Source: an uncultured Collinsella sp.
GTDB taxonomy: Bacteria > Actinomycetota > Coriobacteriia > Coriobacteriales > Coriobacteriaceae
DNA: 64,000 nucleotides
Assembly (NCBI GenBank): GCA_900544095.1
Contig: UQTV01000001.1
Location: forward strand, 558,001-622,000
Direction of reading: 5' to 3'
Shown: positions 48,332 to 56,999 of the stretch, in pieces
Layout of the letters: each line of letters begins with the position of its first letter
How positions within the stretch are numbered: the first letter of the stretch is position 1
Made by a program: the position numbers and the translations under genes
Notes under the pieces: generated by a model
The model's input: the letters and a program-made list of their open reading frames with translations, nothing else
Databases searched by the model: none
Told to the model about the DNA's origin: nothing

Positions 48332-49528
48332 TTAGGCGACAGGCTTTGCGCGGTGTATGGCCGGGAATAGCACCGTGATAGCGAGAATGACACCCACGAC
48401 GGCAATCGCCCCGCCCGCGCAACCGATCCAGGCGATGCCGGGACCCGACACCACGGCGCCGCCGACCGCGGTGCCCGTGCCGATACCGAGGTTAAACAGG
48501 CCCGAGAAGATCGACATGGCGACGGCCGACGAATCTGCCGGCGTGTACTTGATGAGCTCGGCCTGGAACGCCACGTTAAAGGCTGTGGAGCAGCAGCCCC
48601 ATAGCGCGCAGACGGCAAGCACTGTTACGAACGACGATGCGACCGGACCCATGAGCAGCAGAGCCACCGGCACGCCGGAGAGCGTGATAGCTAAGAACGG
48701 AAAGCGATGCCCATCGAACAGTCGGCCGAACAGCCAGCTTCCGAGCAGACCGGAGCAGCCAAACGCCGTCAGCGTCATGGTGATGGCGCTTGCGTCGACA
48801 TGGGCGACCTGCGCCAGGAAGGGCTCGATATAGCTGTAACCCGCGTAGTAGCCGGTCGCCATAAAGACCGTGACCGCGTAGAGCGCAATCAGGAACGGGT
48901 TCTTGAGCAGCTCGGGCAGCTGTTTGACGGTAAAGCGCTCGCCCGCCGGCATGACCGGGAACACCGCTGCCTGGTACACCACCGCGGCGGCAGAGAAGGA
49001 TCCAACCACGGCAAACGTCATGCGCCAGCCCACGGCCAGGCCGATGGCGCGACCGATCGGTAGGCCGAAGATCTGCGCGATGGACGAGCCCGTGGCGATC
49101 ATGCTGATGGCGAGCGCCCCATGACGCGTATCGACCAGGCGCGAGGCTATGATCGAAGCGACCGACCAGAACACGGCGTGCGCGCAGGCGACCACCAGGC
49201 GTGCGCAGACCAAGATGGGATAGGTCGGCGCCACGGCGGACAGGAACTGCCCGAGCGAGAACACGGCAAGCACGCCGAGCAGCATACGCTTGAACTCAAA
49301 GCGCGAGGCAAACACCATAAGCGGCAGCGACAGCAGCATGACGCCCCAGGCGTAGACCGAGATCATGATGCCTGCCTGGGCCTCGGTGAGCGAGAACGAT
49401 GCGGCAATATCAGTTAGAAGGCCAATGGGCATGAACTCCGACGTGTTGAACACGAACGCACAGCAGGCGAGCCCGATAAGCGGGAGCCACTGCTTGAGCG
49501 AGATGCCATCTTGTCTTGCCTGAGTCAT
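48332..49528 (-). CDS. MFS transporter, DHA1/SotB-like efflux family
   Basis: 398-residue, 12-TM major facilitator. The N-terminal block FNTSEFMPIGLLTDIAASFS with SVYAWGVMLLSLPLMVFASR is typical of SotB/YdeA sugar-efflux or arabinose-export-type carriers; ASRLVDTRHGALAISMIATG is the TM4-5 region. I start at ATG 49528 behind GAGAGGG; the upstream in-frame extension runs through a terminator-like hairpin. Substrate is not determinable: drug or sugar efflux. Confidence 0.83.
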   Translation of the reverse strand: MTQARQDGISLKQWLPLIGLACCAFVFNTSEFMPIGLLTDIAASFSLTEAQAGIMISVYAWGVMLLSLPLMVFASRFEFKRMLLGVLAVFSLGQFLSAVAPTYPILVCARLVVACAHAVFWSVASIIASRLVDTRHGALAISMIATGSSIAQIFGLPIGRAIGLAVGWRMTFAVVGSFSAAAVVYQAAVFPVMPAGERFTVKQLPELLKNPFLIALYAVTVFMATGYYAGYSYIEPFLAQVAHVDASAITMTLTAFGCSGLLGSWLFGRLFDGHRFPFLAITLSGVPVALLLMGPVASSFVTVLAVCALWGCCSTAFNVAFQAELIKYTPADSSAVAMSIFSGLFNLGIGTGTAVGGAVVSGPGIAWIGCAGGAIAVVGVILAITVLFPAIHRAKPVA

Positions 49529-49576
49529 GTAGGAACCCTCTCCGATTGTCTTGAGCGATGGGCGATTATATAGCAA

Positions 49577-49611
49577 CGGCCCCGCATCCGTCAGCAACAG
49601 ATGCGGGGCCG
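49577..49611. terminator. hairpin between feoB and MFS gene
   Basis: CGGCCCCGCATC and GATGCGGGGCCG pair perfectly around 11 bases. On the minus strand it follows feoB, but only TTGCTATATAAT comes next. It may be a terminator, with the TATAAT serving as -10 of the MFS promoter. Confidence 0.6.
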
Positions 49612-49652
49612 TAATCAACTCAATACACAGAGGTTGCGCCATCAATAAATAA

Positions 49653-52013
49653 CTAAGCCAACCCCAGCAATATGCCCGCCGAATGCACGACAAACGCCAC
49701 GATCCAGGCGACCGTCACCTGAAACGCGAATACAGCCACGGCATAGCGCGCGCCCAACTCGCTCTTGACGGCGCCGATTGCCGCTACGCAGGGCGGGTAC
49801 AGCAGCGTAAAGACCAGGAACACGTAAGCGGTAAACGGCGAAAACATGGTCGACAGTGCCGCGGGCGACGTTGCACCCAAAAGCACGGTGAGGGTCGAGA
49901 TGACGCTCTCCTTGGCGATAAGTCCGGTGACGAGCGCCGTGGATGCACGCCAGTCGCCAAACCCAAGCGGTGCCAGCGCCGGCGCGATAATGCTACCCAG
50001 ACCGGCAAGTAGACTCTGCGACTGATCGGCGACCACATTAAAGCGAATGTCGAACGTCTGAAGGAACCAGATGACCACGGTAGCGGCAAAGATAATGGTA
50101 AAGGCCTTGGTAATAAAGTCTTTGGCCTTATCCCATGCCAGCATCACCGTCGTCTTGACGCTCGGCAGGCGGTAATTGGGAAGCTCCATGATAAACGGCA
50201 CCGGGTCGCCCTTAAATGCCGTGCGGTTGAGCACCAGGGCGGCAATGCAGCCGACCACGATACCAATCAGATAGAGCGAGACCATGGCGGGAACTGTCGC
50301 CTGCGGGAAGAATGCTCCGCACAGCAGACCGTAGACCGGCAACTTGGCCGAACAGCTCATAAACGGCGTGAGCATGACCGTCATCTTGCGGTCGTGCTCG
50401 GATGGGAGCGTACGGGTCGACATGATAGCCGGCACGGTGCAGCCAAAACCGACGAGCATGGGCACGAAGCTGCGGCCCGACAGGCCAAAGCGACGCAGCA
50501 CTTTATCCATGACAAAGGCCACGCGCGCCATGTAGCCCGAGTCTTCCAGAATGGAGAGGAACAAGAAGAGCACGACGATGATCGGCAGGAAGGTCAGCAC
50601 GCTGCCCACGCCCGTGAGAACACCGTCGACGGCCAGCGAGCGCACCACGTCGTTGGTGCCGAACGCCTTGAGCCCCGCGTCGGCCGAGGCGATGATGGCA
50701 GCGATGCCGTCCTCCATAAGCCCCTGCAACGCCGCGCCGATCACGCCAAACGTCAGCCAAAAAACGAGACCCATAATCACCAGGAACGCCGGGATGGCCG
50801 TATAGCGACCCGTCAGGATGCGGTCGATCTTGACGGAGCGCACGTGCTCGCGGCTCTCGTGCGGCTTGACGACGCAACGCCCGCACACGTCGCCGATAAA
50901 GCTAAAGCGCATATCGGCCAGCGCGGACAGGCGGTCGGTGCCGGCCTCGCCCTCCATCTGGGTAATGATGTGCTCGATGGCGTCGAGCTCGTTGCGATCC
51001 AGGTGAAGCGCCTCGGTCACCAGCTCGTCGCCCTCAACCAGCTTAGTCGCCGCAAAACGCACCGGGATATGCGCCGTCGCGGCATGGTCCTCGATAAGGT
51101 TGGCGATGCCGTGAATGCAGCGATGCAGCGCGCCGCCGTCTGGACCATCGGGCGCGCAGAAGTCCAGGCGACCGGGGCGCTCGCGGAACCGCGCCACGTG
51201 CAAGGCATGATCCACCAGCTCGCCGATACCCTCGTTGCGGGCAGCGCTAATGGGGACAACAGGCACGCCCAACAGGCTCTCGAGCAGGTTGACGTCCACG
51301 GCGCCGCCGTTGGCCGTCACCTCGTCCATCATGTTGAGCGCGATGACCATGGGGCGGTCGAGCTCCATAAGCTGCAGCGTCAGGTACAGGTTGCGTTCGA
51401 TATTAGTAGCGTCGATGATGTCGATGATGGCGTCGGGGTTTTCGTCCAGGATAAATTGGCGACTGACGATCTCTTCGCCCGTGTACGGAGACAGCGAATA
51501 GATGCCGGGCAGGTCGGTAACGCTTGCCTCGGGATGGTTACGGATGGTGCCGTCCTTGCGGTCGACCGTCACGCCGGGAAAGTTACCGACATGTTGGTTG
51601 GAGCCCGTAAGCTGGTTGAACAGCGTGGTCTTACCGCAGTTTTGGTTGCCGGCGAGGGCGAAATGCAGCGGCGCACCCTCGGGCACGGCCGTTTTTGCCG
51701 CACGGGGCGAATACGTCCCCTCGCCAAGTGCCGGGTGCTCCGTCGTGCCGATTGCGGCGTTAGTGCGCGGACCCGTGTCTGTGTCGTGAACACCCACGAG
51801 CTCGATGCGAGCAGCATCGTCCTTGCGCAGCGTCAACTCGTAGCCACGCAGGCGAATCTCGAGCGGGTCGCCCATAGGAGCGTACTTCATCATGGTGACT
51901 TCGGTGCCCGGCGTGAGCCCCATGTCCAAAATATGCTGTCGGAGTGCCTGATCGTCCGATGCCACCGATGCGACAACGGCGTCCTTTCCAATCTCGAGTG
52001 TATCGAGCTTCAC
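49653..52013 (-). CDS. feoB: FeoA-FeoB fusion ferrous iron transporter
   Basis: 786 residues. Residues 1-75 are a FeoA-type SH3-like domain (HILDMGLTPGTEVTMMKYAP). Then the FeoB GTPase: G1 AGNQNCGKTTLFNQLTGSNQ, G3 VTDLPGIYSLSP, G4 NMMDE. The membrane domain follows from about 400 (SGYMARVAFVMDKVLRRFGL, GFGCTVPAIMSTRTL, MSCSAKLPVYGLL). It imports Fe(II). GTG 52013 has AAAGGATG upstream. E. coli has separate feoA and feoB. A candidate metal-regulator site lies just upstream. Confidence 0.95.
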   Translation of the reverse strand: MKLDTLEIGKDAVVASVASDDQALRQHILDMGLTPGTEVTMMKYAPMGDPLEIRLRGYELTLRKDDAARIELVGVHDTDTGPRTNAAIGTTEHPALGEGTYSPRAAKTAVPEGAPLHFALAGNQNCGKTTLFNQLTGSNQHVGNFPGVTVDRKDGTIRNHPEASVTDLPGIYSLSPYTGEEIVSRQFILDENPDAIIDIIDATNIERNLYLTLQLMELDRPMVIALNMMDEVTANGGAVDVNLLESLLGVPVVPISAARNEGIGELVDHALHVARFRERPGRLDFCAPDGPDGGALHRCIHGIANLIEDHAATAHIPVRFAATKLVEGDELVTEALHLDRNELDAIEHIITQMEGEAGTDRLSALADMRFSFIGDVCGRCVVKPHESREHVRSVKIDRILTGRYTAIPAFLVIMGLVFWLTFGVIGAALQGLMEDGIAAIIASADAGLKAFGTNDVVRSLAVDGVLTGVGSVLTFLPIIVVLFLFLSILEDSGYMARVAFVMDKVLRRFGLSGRSFVPMLVGFGCTVPAIMSTRTLPSEHDRKMTVMLTPFMSCSAKLPVYGLLCGAFFPQATVPAMVSLYLIGIVVGCIAALVLNRTAFKGDPVPFIMELPNYRLPSVKTTVMLAWDKAKDFITKAFTIIFAATVVIWFLQTFDIRFNVVADQSQSLLAGLGSIIAPALAPLGFGDWRASTALVTGLIAKESVISTLTVLLGATSPAALSTMFSPFTAYVFLVFTLLYPPCVAAIGAVKSELGARYAVAVFAFQVTVAWIVAFVVHSAGILLGLA

Positions 52014-52134
52014 GCGCTCATCCTTTCGTTAGACGCGGTTAACCGTTTACCGGGGCTAACCAACTCGTAACGACAAATGATAGCGCTCTGAACTATTATA
52101 TAAAGTCAAATACCGATGTTTACCTGCGCAAACT
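52014..52134 (-). promoter_or_regulatory. feoB upstream region with candidate metal-regulator site
   Basis: Contains GTTGGTTAGCCCCGGTAAAC, which matches the left half and centre of the DtxR/IdeR box (TTAGGTTAGCCTAACCTAA), next to a perfect CGGTTAACCG palindrome. A TATAAT hexamer lies further upstream. An iron-responsive repressor is plausible but the box is imperfect. Confidence 0.4.
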
Positions 52135-52455
52135 TTATGCGGTGCGCCCCGAAAGCTCTTTGCGCATACCGCTCAGCGAGATCGAAATGGAACCCGACCG
52201 CGCGGTAGCAGTGAGTCGATCACCCTCAACCGACCCCGTGCATGTAAAGGGCGCCTTGCCCATCAAGACGTGGGAGATAGTACCCGAGAGCTCAAAGAAA
52301 TCGCACTCAGCGCGGGCACCCGAGAGAGCGATATTGAGACCCCTGACGTTTAGTACTGCCCTGAGCGCGCCGTTCACCCCATGTGAAAACGTCACCTCGC
52401 CGCGCTTGCTCCCCACCGGCGTCTGGGCCAAAACCACATACGTACCCTCAAGCAT
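52135..52455 (-). CDS. hypothetical protein, 106 aa
   Basis: I do not recognise this family. The predicted protein is small, soluble and beta-rich (GVNGALRAVLNVRGLNIALS, TCTGSVEGDRLTATARSGSI), without signal peptide, TM helix or Cys cluster. The ATG at 52455 follows GAGGAGGAG, a strong ribosome-binding site that supports expression. It lies 47 bp downstream of the esterase gene on the same strand, so possibly the same transcript. Confidence 0.65.
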   Translation of the reverse strand: MLEGTYVVLAQTPVGSKRGEVTFSHGVNGALRAVLNVRGLNIALSGARAECDFFELSGTISHVLMGKAPFTCTGSVEGDRLTATARSGSISISLSGMRKELSGRTA

Positions 52456-52502
52456 GGCTCCTCCTCTAAGCAGACTTTTTGAAACGGGCAAGTAGTCTAC
52501 TT

Positions 52503-53402
52503 TTACATATGGCGTTCCAGGAAGCGGAAGGCCAGGCGGATCCAGGGACGGACGGAAACCTGCTTGTCCTCGTTGTCGACCGCGGTGTTGGCGTTGCCGA
52601 GCGAAAGGCCGTGACCACCCTGGTCGAAGACGTGCATCTCGCATGCAACGCCCTCCTCGGCCATGCGCTGCGCAAACGGGTATACCTGCGCGATCGGCGC
52701 CGTCTTGTCGTCGGACACGCCCCACACAAAGGTCGGTGGCATCTGACGCGAAACATGCGTGGTGGGGCAGATGTCGGCCAGATGCTCGTCAGTTGCCTCG
52801 CCGCCCGTCACCATCGACAGGTAGTCGTTGAGCAAATCGCGTCCCGTCTTGCCGCCCGTCTTGGGCACGCGCAAGTCAATGCGCGGATCGCGCGTCTGCA
52901 TGTCGCGCACATAGGCAAAGTCGAGCAATGGATAGCCCAGCACCACGGCATCGGGACGAATGTCGTCCGGACGCGCCCCGGCAAGTGCCGCAAAGGGGCC
53001 GGTCTTCCACTGTGTTGCCAGCGAGGCGCAAATCATGCCGCCAGCAGAAAAGCCCACGACGCACACGCGCTTAGGATCGACATGCCACTCGTCGGCGTTG
53101 GCGCGCACCGTGGCGACCATCTTGGCAAGATCTGCCTGGGGGTGCGGAAAGCTCACGTCACCCGTAGAACTCGTGACATAGTTGAGCACAAAGGCCTGGT
53201 AGCCGCAATCCAAAAATGCAAACGCCACCGGGTCCTGCTCGTGCGGAGCGATATGCGTAAACCCGCCTCCGCCGCAGATGATCACCGCGGGGCGGCGGCC
53301 ATTCGGTTTATCGGGCAGCGGCTCGGCACCCAAATACGTAAACGTCGCCGGATAATCCTCGGTCGGCTCCTCGCCCCACAGCGCATGGTTCTCGACAATC
53401 AT
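52503..53402 (-). CDS. alpha/beta-hydrolase, acetyl-esterase-like
   Basis: 299-residue cytoplasmic carboxylesterase of the BD-FAE/Aes type. The oxyanion loop is ICGGGGFTHIAPHEQD, the nucleophile Ser is in VVGFSAGGMICASLA, the Asp probably in WGVSDDKTAPIAQ, and the His in FDQGGHGLSLGNAN. I start at ATG 53402 with AAGGGAG upstream; the long in-frame upstream extension crosses the region divergent to the EIIA gene and is not family-like. Probably deacetylates sugars or xylan-type oligomers; substrate inferred only from family. Confidence 0.86.
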   Translation of the reverse strand: MIVENHALWGEEPTEDYPATFTYLGAEPLPDKPNGRRPAVIICGGGGFTHIAPHEQDPVAFAFLDCGYQAFVLNYVTSSTGDVSFPHPQADLAKMVATVRANADEWHVDPKRVCVVGFSAGGMICASLATQWKTGPFAALAGARPDDIRPDAVVLGYPLLDFAYVRDMQTRDPRIDLRVPKTGGKTGRDLLNDYLSMVTGGEATDEHLADICPTTHVSRQMPPTFVWGVSDDKTAPIAQVYPFAQRMAEEGVACEMHVFDQGGHGLSLGNANTAVDNEDKQVSVRPWIRLAFRFLERHM

Positions 53403-53589
53403 ATGTGCTCCCTTCGCGCAAATTATGCGCCTTTGTTTTTCGCCTTCAAGCGTACCCCACTTGAACCCGTGGCGCAGAAACACACCAGCAATAAGTTTCC
53501 CTTTAACTGATATATCACATAATCCCAGCTCAGAGGTATCGCTGAGCAGCGTAGAATAGGGGGCGTTGACCAAGCCGCGAAACACATAT

Positions 53590-53599
53590 GAAACGTTTC
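53590..53599. promoter_or_regulatory. perfect GAAACGTTTC palindrome upstream of EIIA gene
   Basis: A 10-bp perfect palindrome (with flanks ATGAAACGTTTCCGG) resembling LacI/GalR-type or cre-like operators, 48 bp before the EIIA ATG. A TTGACC lies 21 bp upstream. Confidence 0.4.
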
Positions 53600-53646
53600 C
53601 GGCAAACCAAACGCGCGATATGCGCCTATTTAAGTTGGAGGCAACT

Positions 53647-54210
53647 ATGGGTCTGCTCGATTCGCTTAAGTCCACCTTCACCTCGACCGGCGAGGCGTCC
53701 GTTCCGCCCGCAGCAAGCTTCGCCACCCGCGAAGGCGTCATCTATGCCCCCGTTAACGGCGTGCTCGTCAACCTGGACGAGGTTCCCGACGAGACGATCG
53801 CCTCGGGCATGCTTGGCCAGGGCTATGGCATCGAGCCCATTACCGGCACCATCTATGCGCCCGCCAACGGCCGCATCGGTGCCACCACTGTCACCAACCA
53901 CTCCATTGGCATGATCACCGAGGACGGTCTTCGCGTGTTTATCCATGTTGGCCTGGGTACCGTGGAAATGAACGGCAAGGGTTTTGCCCGCTTTGTCGAG
54001 ATGGGCGATGTGGTCAAGGCAGGCCAGCCGCTCATCAGCTTCGACCGCGAGGCCATTAAGGCCGCTGGTCACGAGGACATCGTGACCGTCATCGTCTCCG
54101 AGCTCGACCGTCTTAAGAGCATCGACCATGTCGGCGAGTCCGGAACGCTTATCGGCGGCAACCCGCTCGTCAAGCTGGGCGACCCGCTGCTGGTGGCCAA
54201 GACCAAGTAG
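53647..54210 (+). CDS. PTS glucose-type EIIA protein (stand-alone)
   Basis: 187-residue EIIA(Glc)-like phosphocarrier. The phosphorylated His is in LRVFIHVGLGTVEMNGKGF, and the preceding TNHSIGMITEDG holds the second active-site His. Residues 36-80 are the APVNGVLVNLDEVPDETIAS-type start of the domain. GGAGG lies 5 bases before ATG 53647. It is not linked to an EIIC gene here; the orphan EIIC at 15898 is a candidate partner. A regulatory role like E. coli Crr is possible. A terminator follows. Confidence 0.92.
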   Translation: MGLLDSLKSTFTSTGEASVPPAASFATREGVIYAPVNGVLVNLDEVPDETIASGMLGQGYGIEPITGTIYAPANGRIGATTVTNHSIGMITEDGLRVFIHVGLGTVEMNGKGFARFVEMGDVVKAGQPLISFDREAIKAAGHEDIVTVIVSELDRLKSIDHVGESGTLIGGNPLVKLGDPLLVAKTK

Positions 54211-54248
54211 CCAAGTCCCGCGCCACACAGCCAAAAGGCACCTCGTCA

Positions 54249-54287
54249 AGCGCCCGCGACCATTTGACCGCGGGCGCTTTTCGTTTG
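54249..54287 (+). terminator. terminator after EIIA gene
   Basis: AGCGCCCGCG and CGCGGGCGCT pair around ACCATTTGAC, followed by TTTCGTTT. Confidence 0.85.
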
Positions 54288-54391
54288 AAAAACCATCCGG
54301 CCAATGCCTTATCTGTATAGCCCAAATGAGCCGAGCTGCTAGAATATCGAACTGTATGGATAGCTATCATTCAACCGTTATGGGAGGATAC

Positions 54392-55795
54392 GTGAACCGC
54401 ACCAAAATCGCGCAGCTCTATGCCGATGCCGAGTCGCTCGGCGGCCAGACCGTCACCGTCGCCGGCTGGGTCAAGTCCGTCCGCGACATGAAGAACTTTG
54501 GCTTTGTTACGCTCAACGACGGCAGCTGCTTCCGCGACCTGCAGGTCGTCATGAACCGCGAGGCACTCGACAACTACGACGAGATCGCTCATCAAAACGT
54601 CTCGGCCGCACTCATTTGCACCGGCACCGTCAAGCTGACCCCCGATGCGCCCCAGCCTTTCGAGCTTTCTGCCACCTCCATCGAGGTCGAGGGCACGAGC
54701 GCCCCGGATTACCCGCTGCAGAAGAAGCGCGCAACCGTCGAGTTCCTGCGCACCCAGCAGCATCTGCGCCCGCGCACCAACCTGTTCCGCGCCGTGTTCC
54801 GCATCCGCTCTGTCGCGGCTGCCGCCATCCACCGCTTCTTCCAGGAGCAGGGCTTTGTCTACGTCAACACCCCCATCATCACCACGAGTGACTGCGAGGG
54901 CGCCGGCGAGATGTTCCGCGTGACCACGCTCGACCCCAAAAATCCGCCCCTCACCGAGTCCGGCGAGGTCGACTGGAGCCAGGACTTCTTTGGCAAGCAT
55001 GCGAGCCTCACCGTGTCCGGCCAGCTCAATGCCGAGAACTTTGCCATGGCCTTTGGCGACGTGTACACCTTTGGTCCCACCTTCCGCGCCGAGAACTCCA
55101 ACACCACGCGCCACGCCGCCGAGTTTTGGATGATCGAGCCCGAGATGGCCTTTGCCGACCTTAACGACTACATGGATAACGCCGAGGCTATGCTCAAGTA
55201 CGTCCTTAAGGACGTCATGACAACCTGCCCCGACGAGCTCAATATGCTCAACAAGTTTGTGGACAAGGGTCTGCTCGAGCGCCTGGACCATGTCGCCAAC
55301 TCCGACTTTGCCCGCGTTACCTACACCGAGGCCGTCGAGATCCTGGAGCAGGCCGTCGCCGCCGGTCACAAGTTTGACTATCCCGTGAGCTGGGGCATCG
55401 ACCTGCAAACCGAGCACGAGCGTTTCCTGACCGAGGAGCACTTTAAGCGCCCGACCTTCGTGACCGACTACCCGGCCGAGATCAAGGCGTTCTACATGCG
55501 CATGAACGAGGACGGCAAGACCGTCGCCGCCGCCGACTGCCTGGTGCCGGGCATCGGCGAGATCATCGGTGGCTCCCAGCGCGAGGAGCGCCTGGATCTG
55601 CTCGAGGCCCGCATCAAGGACCTGGGTATGAATCCCGAGCAGTACAAGTACTACCTTGACCTGCGCCGCTACGGTTCCTGCAAGCACGCCGGCTACGGTC
55701 TGGGCTTCGAGCGCTTGGTCATGTATCTGACCGGCGTGGGCAACATCCGCGACGTCCTGCCGCACCCGCGCACCGTGGGCAACGCCGACTTCTAA
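54392..55795 (+). CDS. asnS: asparaginyl-tRNA synthetase
   Basis: 467-residue class IIb aminoacyl-tRNA synthetase, the same length as E. coli AsnS. The N-terminal OB-fold anticodon domain includes VTVAGWVKSVRDMKNFGFVT. Motif 2 is TFRAENSNTTRHAAEFWMIE and motif 3 is GYGLGFERLVMYLTGVGNIR. The GTG start at 54392 has GGGAGG 4 bases upstream; upstream in-frame ATGs do not match the family N-terminus. A TAGAAT -10-like hexamer lies near 54340. Presence of AsnRS suggests direct Asn-tRNA charging. Confidence 0.96.
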   Translation: MNRTKIAQLYADAESLGGQTVTVAGWVKSVRDMKNFGFVTLNDGSCFRDLQVVMNREALDNYDEIAHQNVSAALICTGTVKLTPDAPQPFELSATSIEVEGTSAPDYPLQKKRATVEFLRTQQHLRPRTNLFRAVFRIRSVAAAAIHRFFQEQGFVYVNTPIITTSDCEGAGEMFRVTTLDPKNPPLTESGEVDWSQDFFGKHASLTVSGQLNAENFAMAFGDVYTFGPTFRAENSNTTRHAAEFWMIEPEMAFADLNDYMDNAEAMLKYVLKDVMTTCPDELNMLNKFVDKGLLERLDHVANSDFARVTYTEAVEILEQAVAAGHKFDYPVSWGIDLQTEHERFLTEEHFKRPTFVTDYPAEIKAFYMRMNEDGKTVAAADCLVPGIGEIIGGSQREERLDLLEARIKDLGMNPEQYKYYLDLRRYGSCKHAGYGLGFERLVMYLTGVGNIRDVLPHPRTVGNADF

Positions 55796-55843
55796 TCGTC
55801 GAACGCTAGCTCGCGTCGCCACACGCCAACGCTCATCGCACAA

Positions 55844-55877
55844 GCGTCTCTCGACATCGGTCGAGAGACGCTTTTTT
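55844..55877 (+). terminator. asnS terminator
   Basis: GCGTCTCTCG and CGAGAGACGC pair around ACATCGGT, followed by six T residues. Confidence 0.92.
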
Positions 55878-56053
55878 CAACAGCATTCGTCAAGCTTTTG
55901 GCAAGTTTTTGGTCAGTTGAGCAGGGCTGTTGAAAACTCGACCCGCCGTTTGCCGACGACTACCGACCGCCCAGAGCGCCCTGCGCCCCTGGGAAAGCCC
56001 CGCGTCCTAGGCTCCATACCGTCGCCACCCAAAACGGAAAGGACGTGGGCACC

Positions 56054-56839
56054 ATGACCGAAGCCGCTGTTGAAACCTACGACACCACGACGAGGGGCGC
56101 CGCCTCGATGGCAGCCTATCGCGCCGTTCGTATCCTGCAGCTCTTGAGCGAAAACACCGGCGAAGACAAGGCCATGCTTTCCGATGAGCTGATCCGGCGC
56201 CTCGCCCATCCCGACGACCCCGCCCGCATGCCCATCTCGGCGGCGCGGCGCAGCATCTACACCGCCATCTCCGCGCTTCGCCATGCCGGATACGAAATTG
56301 AATACAAACGCGGCGTGGGCTATCGACTCTTGACCCGTCCGCTCACCGACGAAGAGATCATCCGGCTCCACGGCATGGTCATGCGCAACCGCTCCACGCC
56401 CATCGCCATTCGAAAGAGCATGGCGCAGCACCTGGTCGCCATGGCGAGTGCCGACGTTCGCGGCTACCTCGATGCACCCGAGCCTGCTCCAAGCGCAGGC
56501 GACAAATCCACCAAGGCCACACGCACGCCCGTCAAGCGCATCGATGCCTGCGAGCTCATCGAGCAGGCCATCGACCACGGAACCACGGTGAGTTTTGATA
56601 TTTCGAGTGTCACGGCACGCGGAGAGGTCGAAGTGGCACGGATGACACTCCGGCCCTTTGCCATCAAGCAACGAGACGGCATCTCGTATTTGCTGGGAAC
56701 GGTCTATGACGCGCGAGGCGCCGATGACACGTTGCGTACCGTAGAGATCGGCCGAATGAGAAACGTCACCACACGTCTCCTCGACGGCAAGAAGCTCTTC
56801 GCCGCCCTGGACGAGGACGATGCCTCCTCCGCCGCATAA
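56054..56839 (+). CDS. WYL-domain-type transcriptional regulator
   Basis: 261-residue regulator. Residues about 25-95 form a winged helix (RILQLLSENTGEDKAMLSDE, then ISAARRSIYTAISALRHAGY and GVGYRL). The C-terminal part has PFAIKQRDGISYLLGTVYD and TVEIGRMRNVTT, matching the WYL effector domain though the W is replaced by S. The start at ATG 56054 lies 10 bases from GGAAAGGA; GTG 56045 is an alternative. It stands alone upstream of the ABC importer operon, which it might regulate. Ligand unknown. Confidence 0.78.
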   Translation: MTEAAVETYDTTTRGAASMAAYRAVRILQLLSENTGEDKAMLSDELIRRLAHPDDPARMPISAARRSIYTAISALRHAGYEIEYKRGVGYRLLTRPLTDEEIIRLHGMVMRNRSTPIAIRKSMAQHLVAMASADVRGYLDAPEPAPSAGDKSTKATRTPVKRIDACELIEQAIDHGTTVSFDISSVTARGEVEVARMTLRPFAIKQRDGISYLLGTVYDARGADDTLRTVEIGRMRNVTTRLLDGKKLFAALDEDDASSAA

Positions 56840-56924
56840 GACCCTCCGCCGCCCATTCGACTACCCGTACCGCCCATCCGATTCTGTATTAAAAAACCCG
56901 CCAGGCTGTTGTAAAAATGGACAT

Positions 56925-56955
56925 CAGCGCTACTATAGTCCCACTTGCACTTTGT
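56925..56955 (+). promoter_or_regulatory. candidate promoter of the ABC importer operon
   Basis: TTGTAA near 56925 and TACTAT/TATAGT about 16-19 bases later, roughly 60-70 bp before the substrate-binding protein start. Confidence 0.45.
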
Positions 56956-56999
56956 CCCAGTGCAGTGTTTCCAGCCATTTTTATACTGGGGGTAATGAT

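Noticed and set aside
48332..49693. 453-residue form of the MFS transporter
   Set aside because: The extension translates a perfect terminator-like hairpin and the feoB 3' end region; ATG 49528 is better supported.
52503..53741. 412-residue form of the esterase
   Set aside because: The first 113 residues run through the intergenic region toward the divergent EIIA gene and do not resemble the hydrolase fold; ATG 53402 has AAGGGAG upstream.
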